64,000 nucleotides of DNA from CAZAQK01 sp964535825 (lineage in GTDB: Bacteria; Pseudomonadota; Alphaproteobacteria; Rickettsiales; SXRF01). A program made the position numbers and the translations under genes. Of the stretch, positions 26,319 to 35,576 are shown in pieces. The notes beneath the pieces are model-generated. The model saw nothing but the letters and a program-made list of their open reading frames with translations, ran no database searches and was not told the origin of the DNA. The stretch is from NCBI GenBank assembly GCA_964535825.1, contig CAZHUC010000002.1, positions 124,001 to 188,000 of the forward strand. Reading direction: 5' to 3'. Each line of letters starts with the position of its first letter. Positions within the stretch are counted from its first letter, which is position 1.

Positions 26319-27110
26319 ATGATCCCCTTCCCCACCATCGACCCTATCGCCATCAAATTAGGTCCGCTGGCTATTCGCTGGTACTCACTGGCCTATATCG
26401 CAGGCATTCTGCTTGGCTGGTGGTATCTCGCGCGTGAACATGCACGCAAGCCGATCGCGGGTCTGACAGAAAAATCCCTCGACGACACGGTGATGTGGGC
26501 CGTCATCGGCATCATTCTTGGTGGCCGGTTGGGTTATGTGTTCTTTTATAAACCTGCCTATTACCTCTCGCATCCGCTGGAAGCATTTTATATCTGGGAA
26601 GGCGGCATGTCATTCCATGGCGGGCTTGTCGGCACGATCGTCGCGTTCTTCCTGTTCGCACGAAAACACAAGGTACGTTTTTTGGAGCTGATGGATGTGA
26701 TCGCCTGCGCTGCGCCTATTGGTTTATTCTTTGGCCGCGTAGCCAACTTCATCAATGGCGAGCTTTTCGGCCGCATCACTGATGCACCTGTTGGCATGAT
26801 CTTCCCGCATGGCGGTGAATTGCCGCGCCACCCCAGTCAGCTCTACGAAGCGACTCTTGAAGGCATCGTACTTTTTATCCTGATGTATGTCTGCGTGAAA
26901 TATACCAAGGCGCGCGACAAGATAGGGTTACTGGCTGGCATATTCCTGATCGGATATTCTGCTGCCCGGATGATATGTGAATTCTTCCGCGAGCCGGATG
27001 CACATCTTGGTTTCATCATGGGATTTTCTACCATGGGACAACTGCTTTGCATCCCAATGCTTGCCATCGGACTGTATCTGACATTAAGAAAAGATCATGA
27101 GTCTCGCTGA
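26319..27110 (+). CDS. lgt: Prolipoprotein diacylglyceryl transferase
   Basis: A 263-residue inner-membrane enzyme with seven helices that transfers diacylglycerol to the lipobox cysteine of prelipoproteins. MIPFPTIDPIAIKLGPLAIR is a typical Lgt N-terminus. Further motifs are GGMSFHGGLVG (with the essential His), the signature GRVANFINGELFGR and HPSQLYEATLEG. I chose ATG 26319 to match the family start; a GTG at 26298 would add seven residues. It overlaps the next gene by 14 nt. Confidence 0.95.
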   Translation: MIPFPTIDPIAIKLGPLAIRWYSLAYIAGILLGWWYLAREHARKPIAGLTEKSLDDTVMWAVIGIILGGRLGYVFFYKPAYYLSHPLEAFYIWEGGMSFHGGLVGTIVAFFLFARKHKVRFLELMDVIACAAPIGLFFGRVANFINGELFGRITDAPVGMIFPHGGELPRHPSQLYEATLEGIVLFILMYVCVKYTKARDKIGLLAGIFLIGYSAARMICEFFREPDAHLGFIMGFSTMGQLLCIPMLAIGLYLTLRKDHESR

Positions 27111-28194
27111 TATCATTGCACAAAAGATAAAACAGCACGGCCCGATGAATGTGGCTGAATATATGTCGCTTGCACTTTCAGACCCGCATCTGGGTTATTA
27201 CATGCGCAAAGATCCCTTAGGCGCAGAAGGTGATTTCACTACAGCGCCGGAGATAAGCCAGATATTCGGTGAACTGCTCGGCGCATGGATCGCGCAACAA
27301 TGGATGCATCTGAAAATGCCAGAAGCTGCACTTATCGAATTCGGGCCGGGACGTGGCACATTGATGAATGATGCACTGCGCGCGACCAAACACATTGCAG
27401 GCTTTCACAGCAGCGTCACCCTCCATCTGGTGGAAACCAGCCCGGTACTTAAACATAAACAATGGAACACTTTGGCCAAAGCCCACCCGCACATAGAATG
27501 GCATGAGACCATTGATGCACTGCCGGATGATAAGCCGTGGCTTGTCATCGCCAATGAATTTTTCGATGCGCTGCCGATACGCCAATTTATATATAGAGAT
27601 AAGGCATGGCACGAACGTGCGATAAAAATGACAGATGGCGAATTCTCATTCACCGATGCAGATGCATGGAACTGGAAGGATGATCCGGAATATAAAACAT
27701 GGCTGGATAGTTTATTCCCTGTTGCTCCCGCCAAGGATAGTATCATTGAATATTGCAAGCCTGCTTTAGATATCATGCACAGGATCGCTGCACATATCGC
27801 AAAGAAAGGCGGCGCAATGATCATCGCTGATTATGGTTACGCAGGCGGAACAAATGGCGATACCTTACAGGCAGTGAAGAATCACAAATACCATCCACCA
27901 CTTAAAGATGCGGGGGAAGCAGACCTCACTGCGCATGTGGATTTCTCAGCACTCGCCAATGCGGCAACCAACGCTGGCGCTGTCGTGTATGGCCCATTCC
28001 AGCAGGGTCGTGTGCTTGGCAGGCTGGGGGCTATCCCGCGTGCGACGCGCTTGTGCGAAGGCCTCACGCAGGAAGGTCAGGCAAGTATCATGTCTGGATT
28101 GAAGCGTTTGCTCACACCGGATGAAATGGGAGAATTGTTCAAGATGATGTGTGTCGTTCCATCTGATCATCCCTTACCGGAAGGATTTGAATGA
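27097..28194 (+). CDS. MidA/NDUFAF7-like class I SAM-dependent methyltransferase
   Basis: A 365-residue protein of the COG1565 family, whose mitochondrial member dimethylates an arginine of complex I subunit NDUFS2. Motifs are GDFTTAPEISQIFGELLGAW, the SAM-binding EFGPGRGTLMNDAL (near residue 90) and ANEFFDALPIRQF. The bacterial target is not established; complex I is a reasonable guess. It overlaps lgt by 14 nt and pgeF by 4 nt. Confidence 0.88.
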   Translation: MSLADIIAQKIKQHGPMNVAEYMSLALSDPHLGYYMRKDPLGAEGDFTTAPEISQIFGELLGAWIAQQWMHLKMPEAALIEFGPGRGTLMNDALRATKHIAGFHSSVTLHLVETSPVLKHKQWNTLAKAHPHIEWHETIDALPDDKPWLVIANEFFDALPIRQFIYRDKAWHERAIKMTDGEFSFTDADAWNWKDDPEYKTWLDSLFPVAPAKDSIIEYCKPALDIMHRIAAHIAKKGGAMIIADYGYAGGTNGDTLQAVKNHKYHPPLKDAGEADLTAHVDFSALANAATNAGAVVYGPFQQGRVLGRLGAIPRATRLCEGLTQEGQASIMSGLKRLLTPDEMGELFKMMCVVPSDHPLPEGFE

Positions 28195-28967
28195 TGCGCC
28201 TTACCTGCCCTCACCTCTCACAGATCTCTGATATAAAGCACGGTTTCTTTACGCGCCAAGATGGTGTGAGCGATGGTCTGTATGCTTCGCTGAATTGTGG
28301 CCCGGGTTCGGGTGATGATATTGAGAAGGTGATGAAGAATCGCGCATGCGTCACCGCAGACATGGGCGCAACACCAGAATCACTCTGCGTTGCACACCAG
28401 ATACATAGTGGCAAGGCAGTGATCGTGGATTCGCCGTGGCACTGGAAAGAGTCTCCGCAGGCCGATGCGCTTGTGACCAATAAACCGGGCATCACACTGG
28501 GCGTGCTCACGGCCGATTGCCTGCCTATTCTTATGGCAGATGCCGAGCACCGTATCATCGCTGCCGTGCATGCGGGCTGGAAAGGTGCGTTCGACGGAGT
28601 GATAGAAGCGGCACTGGCCGCCATGCATCAGTTAGGTGCAGATAATCGCTTTATTGTGGCTTCTATCGGTCCGGCCATCGCCCAGAAATCCTACGAAGTA
28701 GGAGGTGAATTCTATGCACGTTTCCTGCAGCAGGATATCGCCAATGAGGCGTTCTTTGTGTCTTCTACCAAGGCGAATCATCACCTGTTCGACCTGAAAG
28801 CCTACGCAAAAACAAGGCTTAAGCGCACCGGCATCTCACAAATAAATGTACTTGCGAACGACACCTGCATAGAGGAAAATGCTTTCTTTAGTTTCCGGCG
28901 GGCGACACACAGGCAAGAAACCGTGTATGGCCGCCAGATATCAGTAATTACGATAAATAAAACATAA
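28191..28967 (+). CDS. pgeF: Peptidoglycan editing factor PgeF (YfiH/DUF152 family)
   Basis: A 258-residue protein formerly called multicopper polyphenol oxidase. PgeF hydrolyses L-Ser-containing muropeptide precursors so that L-Ala is used correctly. Zinc and active-site motifs are present: the HSGKAV block, TADCLPILMAD (Cys), VHAGWKGAFDGVIEA (His) and DTCIEENAFFSFRR at the end. The start overlaps the methyltransferase stop (ATGA). The lgt-midA-pgeF order is common in alphaproteobacteria. Confidence 0.9.
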   Translation: MMRLTCPHLSQISDIKHGFFTRQDGVSDGLYASLNCGPGSGDDIEKVMKNRACVTADMGATPESLCVAHQIHSGKAVIVDSPWHWKESPQADALVTNKPGITLGVLTADCLPILMADAEHRIIAAVHAGWKGAFDGVIEAALAAMHQLGADNRFIVASIGPAIAQKSYEVGGEFYARFLQQDIANEAFFVSSTKANHHLFDLKAYAKTRLKRTGISQINVLANDTCIEENAFFSFRRATHRQETVYGRQISVITINKT

Positions 28968-28975
28968 GGACAAAT

Positions 28976-29866
28976 ATGGCTTCGATACCTTTTGATGATC
29001 GCGATGGATGGATATGGATGGACGGGAAAATGATCCCATGGCGCGAGGCAACGATCCATGTGCTTACACACGCACTGCATTATGGCTCAAGCGTGTTCGA
29101 AGGTGAGCGTGCGTATAATGGCCGTATCTTTAAATCGCGCGAGCATACGGAACGTTTCCATCGCTCTGCCGAAATGCTCGGTTTTAAAATTCCTTACAGC
29201 ATCGATGAGATCGAAAAAGCAAAATACGCCGTGCTGGAAAAAATGGGGCTCAAAGATGCTTACGTTCGCCCCGTGGCATGGCGCGGCAGTGAAACGCTTT
29301 CTGTATCAACCAAAGGTGTCAATGATATCCGCGTTGCCATCTGCGTGTGGGAATGGCCAAGCTATTACGGCAAGGAAATGATGGAAAAAGGCCTGAAGCT
29401 GCAATGGTCGGAATGGGCGCGTCCTGCACCGAACATGGCACCGGTTGCCAGCAAAGCAGCAGGTCTTTATATGATCTGCACACACGCCAAAAACAAAGCG
29501 GAAGCCGAAGGCTACAATGATGCGCTGATGCTTGATTATCGCGGTTACCTTGCTGAAGCCACCAGTGCGAATTTATTCCTCGTCATTGATGGTGTGATAC
29601 ATACACCGAAGGCTGATTGCTTCCTTGATGGCATCACCCGCCGCACCGTGATGCAGCTGGCGCGTGATAATGGCTTCAAGGTTGAAGAACGCCACATCAA
29701 GCCAGAAGAGCTGAAGAATGCGCAGGAAATATTCCTAACCGGCACAGCAGCTGAGATCAGCCCGGTTGGGCAGGTTGCAGAGTTGCAATTCAAGGTTGGT
29801 CCTGTAACCAAGAAACTGGTTGCGGCGTATCACGATCTGGTGCGCGGATTGAAAAAAGCGGCGTAG
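28976..29866 (+). CDS. ilvE: Branched-chain amino acid aminotransferase
   Basis: A 296-residue fold-type IV PLP enzyme for the last step of Leu, Ile and Val synthesis. Supporting motifs are HALHYGSSVFEGERAYNG at the N-terminus, the PLP lysine in ASKAAGLYMICTHAKNKA (near residue 160), GYLAEATSANLF and FLTGTAAEISPVGQV. Length is normal. It lies 8 nt after pgeF and is tail-to-tail with the next gene (4 nt gap). Confidence 0.93.
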   Translation: MASIPFDDRDGWIWMDGKMIPWREATIHVLTHALHYGSSVFEGERAYNGRIFKSREHTERFHRSAEMLGFKIPYSIDEIEKAKYAVLEKMGLKDAYVRPVAWRGSETLSVSTKGVNDIRVAICVWEWPSYYGKEMMEKGLKLQWSEWARPAPNMAPVASKAAGLYMICTHAKNKAEAEGYNDALMLDYRGYLAEATSANLFLVIDGVIHTPKADCFLDGITRRTVMQLARDNGFKVEERHIKPEELKNAQEIFLTGTAAEISPVGQVAELQFKVGPVTKKLVAAYHDLVRGLKKAA

Positions 29867-29870
29867 CGGG

Positions 29871-30248
29871 TTACATACTACGCTGGCTGCTGCTGAATTC
29901 CCTCATACGCTTAGGGCTATTGGCGATTTTGACACTCTCGCCGAGAATAGCGAGTAGTTCCTCAATCTCAGTTGGATTATACTGGTTGGACTCCTTGAAA
30001 ACATAATTCATGCCTGCATCCACAGTTTCGTCTATGGCAAAGAATATCCCTGTTTCTTTTTTCTTTTCAAACAGCTCCACCCTTGCAATCGGCACCTGGA
30101 AACCCCGCGTACATTGGTTCATAACAGCCAGTACATCACGTTCAATATCGGGCTTTACCGTTTTACGAATACGCGAAGTCTCGGACAGTTTTGCTTTAAA
30201 TACCGCCGAAAAATTTTCTTTCCACTGTGCCAGTTTCTTAGAATCCAT
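29871..30248 (-). CDS. Unknown soluble protein downstream of pgsA
   Basis: A 125-residue protein starting MDSKKLAQWKENFSAVFKAK. A basic helical first third is followed by a mixed region (RVELFEKKKETGIFFAIDE) and a C-terminal Arg/Ser-rich end. There is no signal peptide, membrane segment or recognised motif. It follows pgsA by 18 nt on the same strand and is probably the last gene of the recJ-cys-pgsA operon. Function unknown. Confidence 0.6.
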   Translation of the reverse strand: MDSKKLAQWKENFSAVFKAKLSETSRIRKTVKPDIERDVLAVMNQCTRGFQVPIARVELFEKKKETGIFFAIDETVDAGMNYVFKESNQYNPTEIEELLAILGESVKIANSPKRMREFSSSQRSM

Positions 30249-30266
30249 AACAAACCCTATGTGTGC

Positions 30267-30830
30267 TTATGCCAGATATTTCCAGCCGGTTTTTAAATAG
30301 GCGTAGCCTGTCACCAGCGTCAGGATACCCGCGACCCAAAGGAACACCCGGCCTGCCATTTCGGTTGGAAACCATTCTGGTCCGCCTGCACCAAGTAGCA
30401 GCAGGAATATCGCAGCCATCTGCACGGCTGTTTTCCATTTAGCAAGGCGTGACACGGGCACACTCACGCGTACCTCAGCAAGGAATTCACGCAGGCCGGA
30501 CACCAGTATCTCACGGCAGACGATAGCGATAGCAGGAATGATGTCTGCACGCGTCGTATCATCGGTGTTGGACTGCACGAGCAAGAGGAGCGCGGTTGCC
30601 ACCAGTAGTTTATCAGCGATAGGATCAAGGAATCGACCAACATTCGACTGTGCATCCCACATGCGCGCCATATAGCCATCCAGCCAGTCTGTGATGCTTG
30701 CGAACATGAAAATGCCTGCAGAAAGCCAGAAGCCCCAATCACCCCGTATAAAAAATACCACGATGAGTGCAGGGATCGCGATGATGCGCAAATAGGTCAG
30801 GTAATTCGGGAGATTCTTTTTCCAGTTCAT
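30267..30830 (-). CDS. pgsA: CDP-diacylglycerol-glycerol-3-phosphate 3-phosphatidyltransferase
   Basis: A 187-residue inner-membrane enzyme that makes phosphatidylglycerophosphate, the committed step to phosphatidylglycerol and cardiolipin. The CDP-alcohol phosphatidyltransferase signature D-x2-DG-x2-AR-x8-G-x3-D-x3-D is complete from DWLDGYMARMWDAQSN to FLDPIADK. N-terminal NLPNYLTYLRIIAIP is typical. Its start overlaps the cysA stop by 4 nt, so phospholipid and sulfate-uptake genes are cotranscribed. Confidence 0.93.
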   Translation of the reverse strand: MNWKKNLPNYLTYLRIIAIPALIVVFFIRGDWGFWLSAGIFMFASITDWLDGYMARMWDAQSNVGRFLDPIADKLLVATALLLLVQSNTDDTTRADIIPAIAIVCREILVSGLREFLAEVRVSVPVSRLAKWKTAVQMAAIFLLLLGAGGPEWFPTEMAGRVFLWVAGILTLVTGYAYLKTGWKYLA

Positions 30831-32053
30831 TCAAACACCCGCACATTCTTTGGCCGCACAAATATCTTATCGTGCTTACGAATGGTCAAAGAATCCACAA
30901 TGGTCTTTGGCACTTCCGCCTGAAGGATAATACCATTTTGCCGCTGCATTTCAATCTTGGCAAGCGAACCGGCAGGATTAATATGAATGACCTCCACGGG
31001 GATATATTCATGCTCATCATCCGGTGTTTTGGTCACGAACATTTCATGCGGGCGGGCATAGACGCGCACCGGCGTGCCACGTTCGGAGAGCAGCGTACGC
31101 ATCTGCTGGCGGTTCATACCCAGATCCGGGCGGTACGCAGGCGCGCCTGCAGGAAGCGGAATACCCGGCATCACCTTACGGATAGCCCCCACCAGCTCCG
31201 GGTAACGGTTCAGCCAATGTGCCCTTCCTCCTGCAACCGCGGCTGTCGTTGCGGTAGGCTGCTTGGCATTCCACAGATCATCCTCCGCCAGATGCACATT
31301 ACCTGTTTTATCTTTCCAGCCAATGAACTCATTATAATTGCCAAGAAAGTCATAGACGAAACCGTTGGTCGGCTGGTGATATACCTGTTCTGGCGTGCCC
31401 ACCTGCTCGATGCTGCCCTGATTCATCACCACCACGCGATCCGATACTTCCATGGCTTCTTCCTGGTCATGCGTCACAAAGATGCTGGTGATGTGCATAT
31501 CGTCATGTAAACGACGCAACCAGCGGCGCAGTTCTTTACGCACTTTTGCATCGAGCGCACCAAATGGCTCATCAAGCAGTAGCAACTTCGGCTCAACCGC
31601 AAGCGAACGCGCAAGCGCCACGCGTTGGCGCTGTCCGCCGGAAAGCTGCGAAGGGTAGCGGTCATAGAATTTATCAAGATGCACAAGGCGCAAAAGCGAC
31701 ATAACCTTGTCTTCGATCGCATCATTGGGAAGCCGTATCTGTTTAGGGCGCACGCGCAAACCAAAGGCCACATTATCAAACACCGTCATGTGCCGAAACA
31801 ACGCATAATGCTGGAACACAAAACCAACATTGCGTTCCTTGACGTGCATCTTGCCGGCATCCTGCCCATCAATCAACACATGGCCCTTATCAGCAAAATC
31901 AAGGCCTGCAATAATGCGCAGAAGCGTGGTCTTTCCCGAACCGGACGGGCCAAGCAGCGCAACCAGCTCGCCGCTTTCCACTTTCAGGCTGACATCGTTC
32001 AGCGCGTGGAAATCGCGGAATGATTTGCTGACATTCTTTACTTCAATACTCAT
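30827..32053 (-). CDS. cysA: Sulfate/thiosulfate ABC transporter ATP-binding protein
   Basis: A 408-residue ATPase. Walker A GPSGSGKTT, the Q-loop VFQHYALF, signature LSGGQRQRVALARSLA and Walker B LLLLDEPFGALD are intact; the N-terminus MSIEVKNVSKSFRDFHALND is CysA-like. CysA proteins are usually near 350 residues. Here an extra stretch of roughly 60 residues (around residues 255-320, containing AVAGGRAHWLNRYPELVG) separates the ATPase from the C-terminal TOBE-like RVYARPHEMFV. I chose the ATG 1 nt after the cysW stop. Confidence 0.92.
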   Translation of the reverse strand: MSIEVKNVSKSFRDFHALNDVSLKVESGELVALLGPSGSGKTTLLRIIAGLDFADKGHVLIDGQDAGKMHVKERNVGFVFQHYALFRHMTVFDNVAFGLRVRPKQIRLPNDAIEDKVMSLLRLVHLDKFYDRYPSQLSGGQRQRVALARSLAVEPKLLLLDEPFGALDAKVRKELRRWLRRLHDDMHITSIFVTHDQEEAMEVSDRVVVMNQGSIEQVGTPEQVYHQPTNGFVYDFLGNYNEFIGWKDKTGNVHLAEDDLWNAKQPTATTAAVAGGRAHWLNRYPELVGAIRKVMPGIPLPAGAPAYRPDLGMNRQQMRTLLSERGTPVRVYARPHEMFVTKTPDDEHEYIPVEVIHINPAGSLAKIEMQRQNGIILQAEVPKTIVDSLTIRKHDKIFVRPKNVRVFE

Positions 32054-32054
32054 G

Positions 32055-32900
32055 CTATAATGCCCTACCTGCCGTGGTGAATTTAAGCTCAATCACTGTT
32101 TTAAGCAAGAGCGTCACAAGCGCAAGAATGGTAAGGATAGAGGCAACCGCGAACGCTGCCATGAAATTATACTCGTTATACAATATCTCCACATGTAATG
32201 GCACGGTGTTGGTCTTGCCGCGTATATGGCCGGAGACCACAGATACCGCACCGAATTCACCCATGGCGCGGGCATTACAGAGCAATACCCCATATAGCAG
32301 TGCCCATTTGATATTTGGCAGCGTCACTGAAAAGAATGTGCGCAGCCCCGATGCTCCAAGCATAAGCGCTGCTTCTTCCTGCTCGCTGCCCTGCTCTTCC
32401 ATGAGCGGGATAAGCTCGCGTGCTACGAACGGAAAGGTCACAAAAATGGTCGCGATCACAAGCCCCGGCACGGCGAATACCACCTGCATATCATGATCGA
32501 GCAGCCAATCACCAAGCAGGCTTCCTGAGCCGAACAGCAAAATGTAGATCAGGCCGGAAATAACCGGCGATACAGAGAATGGCAGATCGATGAAGGTGAT
32601 GAGCAAGCGCTTGCCGATAAATTCGAACTTGGCGATCGCCCACGAAGCAGCAACGCCAAATATCAAATTGCATGGCACAGCTATGGCCGCCACCAATAAT
32701 GTAAGTTCGATGGCAGAAATGGCATTAGGATGCAGCACTGCCTCTACATAAGCATTCCAGCCTTGCCGCAATGCTTCGGCGAATACAGCAGCCAGCGGCA
32801 AAAGTACCAACACGCCAACGAATGTAAGACTTGTGAGGATAAGCAATATCTTTATCCACCACGGTTCTGACAAGCGTATCGCAGGCCTTTTCCAGAACAT
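32055..32900 (-). CDS. cysW: Sulfate ABC transporter permease CysW
   Basis: A 281-residue inner-membrane permease with six helices. The EAA loop appears as EQEEAALMLGASGLRTFFSV, followed by a GEFGAVSVVSGHIRGKTNT segment that is diagnostic of CysW. I chose the ATG at 32900, one base after the cysT stop; the longer reading from 32975 repeats cysT sequence out of frame. It works with CysT and CysA. Confidence 0.93.
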   Translation of the reverse strand: MFWKRPAIRLSEPWWIKILLILTSLTFVGVLVLLPLAAVFAEALRQGWNAYVEAVLHPNAISAIELTLLVAAIAVPCNLIFGVAASWAIAKFEFIGKRLLITFIDLPFSVSPVISGLIYILLFGSGSLLGDWLLDHDMQVVFAVPGLVIATIFVTFPFVARELIPLMEEQGSEQEEAALMLGASGLRTFFSVTLPNIKWALLYGVLLCNARAMGEFGAVSVVSGHIRGKTNTVPLHVEILYNEYNFMAAFAVASILTILALVTLLLKTVIELKFTTAGRAL

Positions 32901-32901
32901 A

Positions 32902-33756
32902 CTACGTCTCCACCGAATGGCTGCCGGTCCATTTTTGCAGCAGGTTGATGATAAGCAGCAGCATGAAGGAGGCAACCAGCATCACACAGGCAATAGCGGT
33001 TGCACCGGCGTAATCATATTGTTCCAGCTTGGTCACGATGATGAGCGGCACGATCTCGGATACTTTGGGAATGTTACCGGCGATAAAGATAACCGAACCA
33101 TATTCGCCAAGCCCGCGCGCGAACGCCATGGCAAAACCGGTAAGGAGCGACGGCACAACGGTTGGAAAAATGACCTGCCAGAAGGTCTGCCAGCGCGTGG
33201 CGCCGAGGCTTGCGGCGGCTTCTTCCAGCTCTTTCTCAACATCCTGAAGCACAGGCTCGACCATACGCACCACGAACGGCAGCCCCACGAAAACAAGCGC
33301 GATCATGATGCCAACAGGTGTGAAGGCAATTTTTATACCCAGCGGTTCAAAATATTGCCCTATCCAGCCCTGTGGTGAATAGAGTGCGGCAAGCGCAATC
33401 CCCGCCACCGCCGTGGGCAGGGCAAAGGGCAGATCCACCATCGCATCAACGATGCGCTTGAACGGAAAGCGATAACGTATGAGCACCCACGCCAGAATCA
33501 GCCCAAAGAAACAATTGATCAGTGCAGCAAGCAACGACATGCCGAAACTGATCTTATAGGAGTGCATCACGCGATCGCTGAAGGCTGCCTTCATAAAGCC
33601 TGCCATATCCAGCTCGGAGGCTTTTACGAACAGGCCGGCCAGCGGAATGACCACGATCAGTAACAGATAGGCCAGCGTGAAAAATAATGTGATCTTAAAA
33701 CCCGGCAGAATGCTGGGTTTTTTCAAACGGCTGAGGATCGCTGGTATGCTTCGCAT
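32902..33756 (-). CDS. cysT: Sulfate ABC transporter permease CysT
   Basis: A 284-residue permease with six helices. The EAA loop is ELEEAAASLGATRWQTFWQV and the CysT-specific segment is ARGLGEYGSVIFIAGN. I chose ATG 33756 (the codon before it is TTG). It follows recJ by 9 nt. No periplasmic sulfate-binding protein gene (sbp or cysP) lies beside it or elsewhere in the window. Confidence 0.93.
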   Translation of the reverse strand: MRSIPAILSRLKKPSILPGFKITLFFTLAYLLLIVVIPLAGLFVKASELDMAGFMKAAFSDRVMHSYKISFGMSLLAALINCFFGLILAWVLIRYRFPFKRIVDAMVDLPFALPTAVAGIALAALYSPQGWIGQYFEPLGIKIAFTPVGIMIALVFVGLPFVVRMVEPVLQDVEKELEEAAASLGATRWQTFWQVIFPTVVPSLLTGFAMAFARGLGEYGSVIFIAGNIPKVSEIVPLIIVTKLEQYDYAGATAIACVMLVASFMLLLIINLLQKWTGSHSVET

Positions 33757-33765
33757 CAAGGCAGC

Positions 33766-35559
33766 CTATAAGGCTTCGCCAGCAGTGGCAATATCTTCTA
33801 TCACCAGATTCACAGAACGTTTGCCCATCCATTCATTGATCTTCATCTGGCAGGCGATATCCACCACTCTGCCGCGCGTGGCAAAGAGCGCCTCACCCAG
33901 TTTTGAATCCACCGCACGGAAGGCAATGGCGGAGATGCTGCCTTTACCCAGCGGGTCTTTCAGGAATGTGCGGATGTGTGACTGCCCGACTATCTCAGGT
34001 TTCATATTCACCACACCACGCACCACCACGCGCACGGAAGGGTTACCCTGCCCGAACGGACCAAGGCGTTCTATCTTTTCTACCAGCTCTTCTGTCACCC
34101 CGGCCAGTGTCAGCTCTGCATCCAGATGCAGGCGCTTATGGCGTGTGAGCTCTGCATGTTTTGTCATCGCACGTTCAAGCAGAAATGTGCGCAATTCATC
34201 GATTCTTTGTTCTTCCACCGTAAATCCCGCCGCCATGGCATGACCACCACCTGCAACCAGTATGCCCGCATCACGCGCCGCGATCACCGCTGCACCGATA
34301 TCAAATCCTGACACAGAGCGTGCAGAGGCCTTGCCCACACCATCTGCCATGGCGATCACCGCCACCGGCCGGTTGAAACGCTCCTTTATGCGGCCTGCGA
34401 CAATACCTATCACGCCGGGATGCCAACCTTTTCCCGACACGATAATGAGTGGTTCGGCAGCTTGTGCTTCCGCATGCTGCATGGCTTCTTCCTGCACCAG
34501 TGATTCGATGGCTTTGCGCTCGGCATTATGTTTATCAAGCTCTGCTGCAAGTGCTTTTGCTTCCTGTTCATCTTCGCTGGTAAGCAACCGTACGCCCAGA
34601 TCAGACCTTCCTACGCGACCACCCGCATTGATGCGCGGGCCAATGACAAAACCGGCATGATACACGCTGGGTTTTTCTGCAATGCCTGCCATATCGAGTA
34701 CGGCGCGAATGCCGATATTCTCGCGAGCACCCATCATTTTCAATCCTTGTGCCACGAATGCACGGTTCGCACCGGTGAGTGACACGACGTCACACACCGT
34801 ACCAAGCGCCACGATATCCAACCATTGGCGCAGGTCGGGTTGTGCCATGCCTTGCTCACGCAATTTCTTATTTACTGCCACAGCGAGCAGAAATGCAACG
34901 CCCACTGCAGCCAAGTGCCTGTGCTGTGATGTTTCATCCAGACGGTTGGGGTTTACCACCGCACATGCTTTAGGAAGGCGCGCTTCACCCTGATGATGAT
35001 CGATGACGATGACATCAAGCCCCGCATCATGCGCTGCCTCAAGTGCTTCAAAGGCCAACGTGCCGCAATCCACCGTGATGACCACCGATGCACCGCGCTC
35101 TTTGAGCGTAAGCATGGCTTTGGCATTCGGGCCGTAACCTTCGGTCATGCGGTCAGGGATGTAGACGATCGGATTGCCGCCAAGTGCCCTGAAATAACGC
35201 ATGAGCAGCGCAGACGATGTCGCACCATCCACATCATAATCACCGAATATGGCGATGGTCTCTTTATCCGTAATTGCCTTGGTGATGCGCGATGCGGCCA
35301 CCTCCATATCTTTTAAATGATAGGGATCAGGCAGTAATTGCTTGAGGCTTGGGTTCAGGAAACTTTCCACATCATCACTGCTCGCGCCGCGCGCCGCCAG
35401 TATGCGCGCCAGCACCTCCGGCAGATCATGCTGCTGCATGAGTGTGGTGGTCAGGCGATCATCCGCCTGTTTGAATATCCATTCGCATCCGGTAAGCGAT
35501 AAGGGATTCGCTTGCGAAGCCGTGCGTGCTAAATCTATAGTACCAACCAATTCACTCAT
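33766..35559 (-). CDS. recJ: Single-stranded-DNA-specific exonuclease RecJ
   Basis: A 597-residue DHH-family 5'-3' exonuclease used in recombination and mismatch repair. Motif I is IFGDYDVDGATSSALL, motif II VVITVDCGT, and motif III VIDHHQGEARLP; the DHHA1 domain has GRVGRSDLGVRLL and a C-terminal GGGHAMAAGF. Length is normal. It is the first gene of a tight operon with the sulfate transporter and starts 17 nt from the divergent O-methyltransferase. Confidence 0.95.
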   Translation of the reverse strand: MSELVGTIDLARTASQANPLSLTGCEWIFKQADDRLTTTLMQQHDLPEVLARILAARGASSDDVESFLNPSLKQLLPDPYHLKDMEVAASRITKAITDKETIAIFGDYDVDGATSSALLMRYFRALGGNPIVYIPDRMTEGYGPNAKAMLTLKERGASVVITVDCGTLAFEALEAAHDAGLDVIVIDHHQGEARLPKACAVVNPNRLDETSQHRHLAAVGVAFLLAVAVNKKLREQGMAQPDLRQWLDIVALGTVCDVVSLTGANRAFVAQGLKMMGARENIGIRAVLDMAGIAEKPSVYHAGFVIGPRINAGGRVGRSDLGVRLLTSEDEQEAKALAAELDKHNAERKAIESLVQEEAMQHAEAQAAEPLIIVSGKGWHPGVIGIVAGRIKERFNRPVAVIAMADGVGKASARSVSGFDIGAAVIAARDAGILVAGGGHAMAAGFTVEEQRIDELRTFLLERAMTKHAELTRHKRLHLDAELTLAGVTEELVEKIERLGPFGQGNPSVRVVVRGVVNMKPEIVGQSHIRTFLKDPLGKGSISAIAFRAVDSKLGEALFATRGRVVDIACQMKINEWMGKRSVNLVIEDIATAGEAL

Positions 35560-35576
35560 TCAATTACTGACCTTTT

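Noticed and set aside
32901..32975. 25-codon N-terminal extension of CysW
   Set aside because: It is an out-of-frame reading of the cysT 3' end. The ATG one base after the cysT stop gives the standard start.
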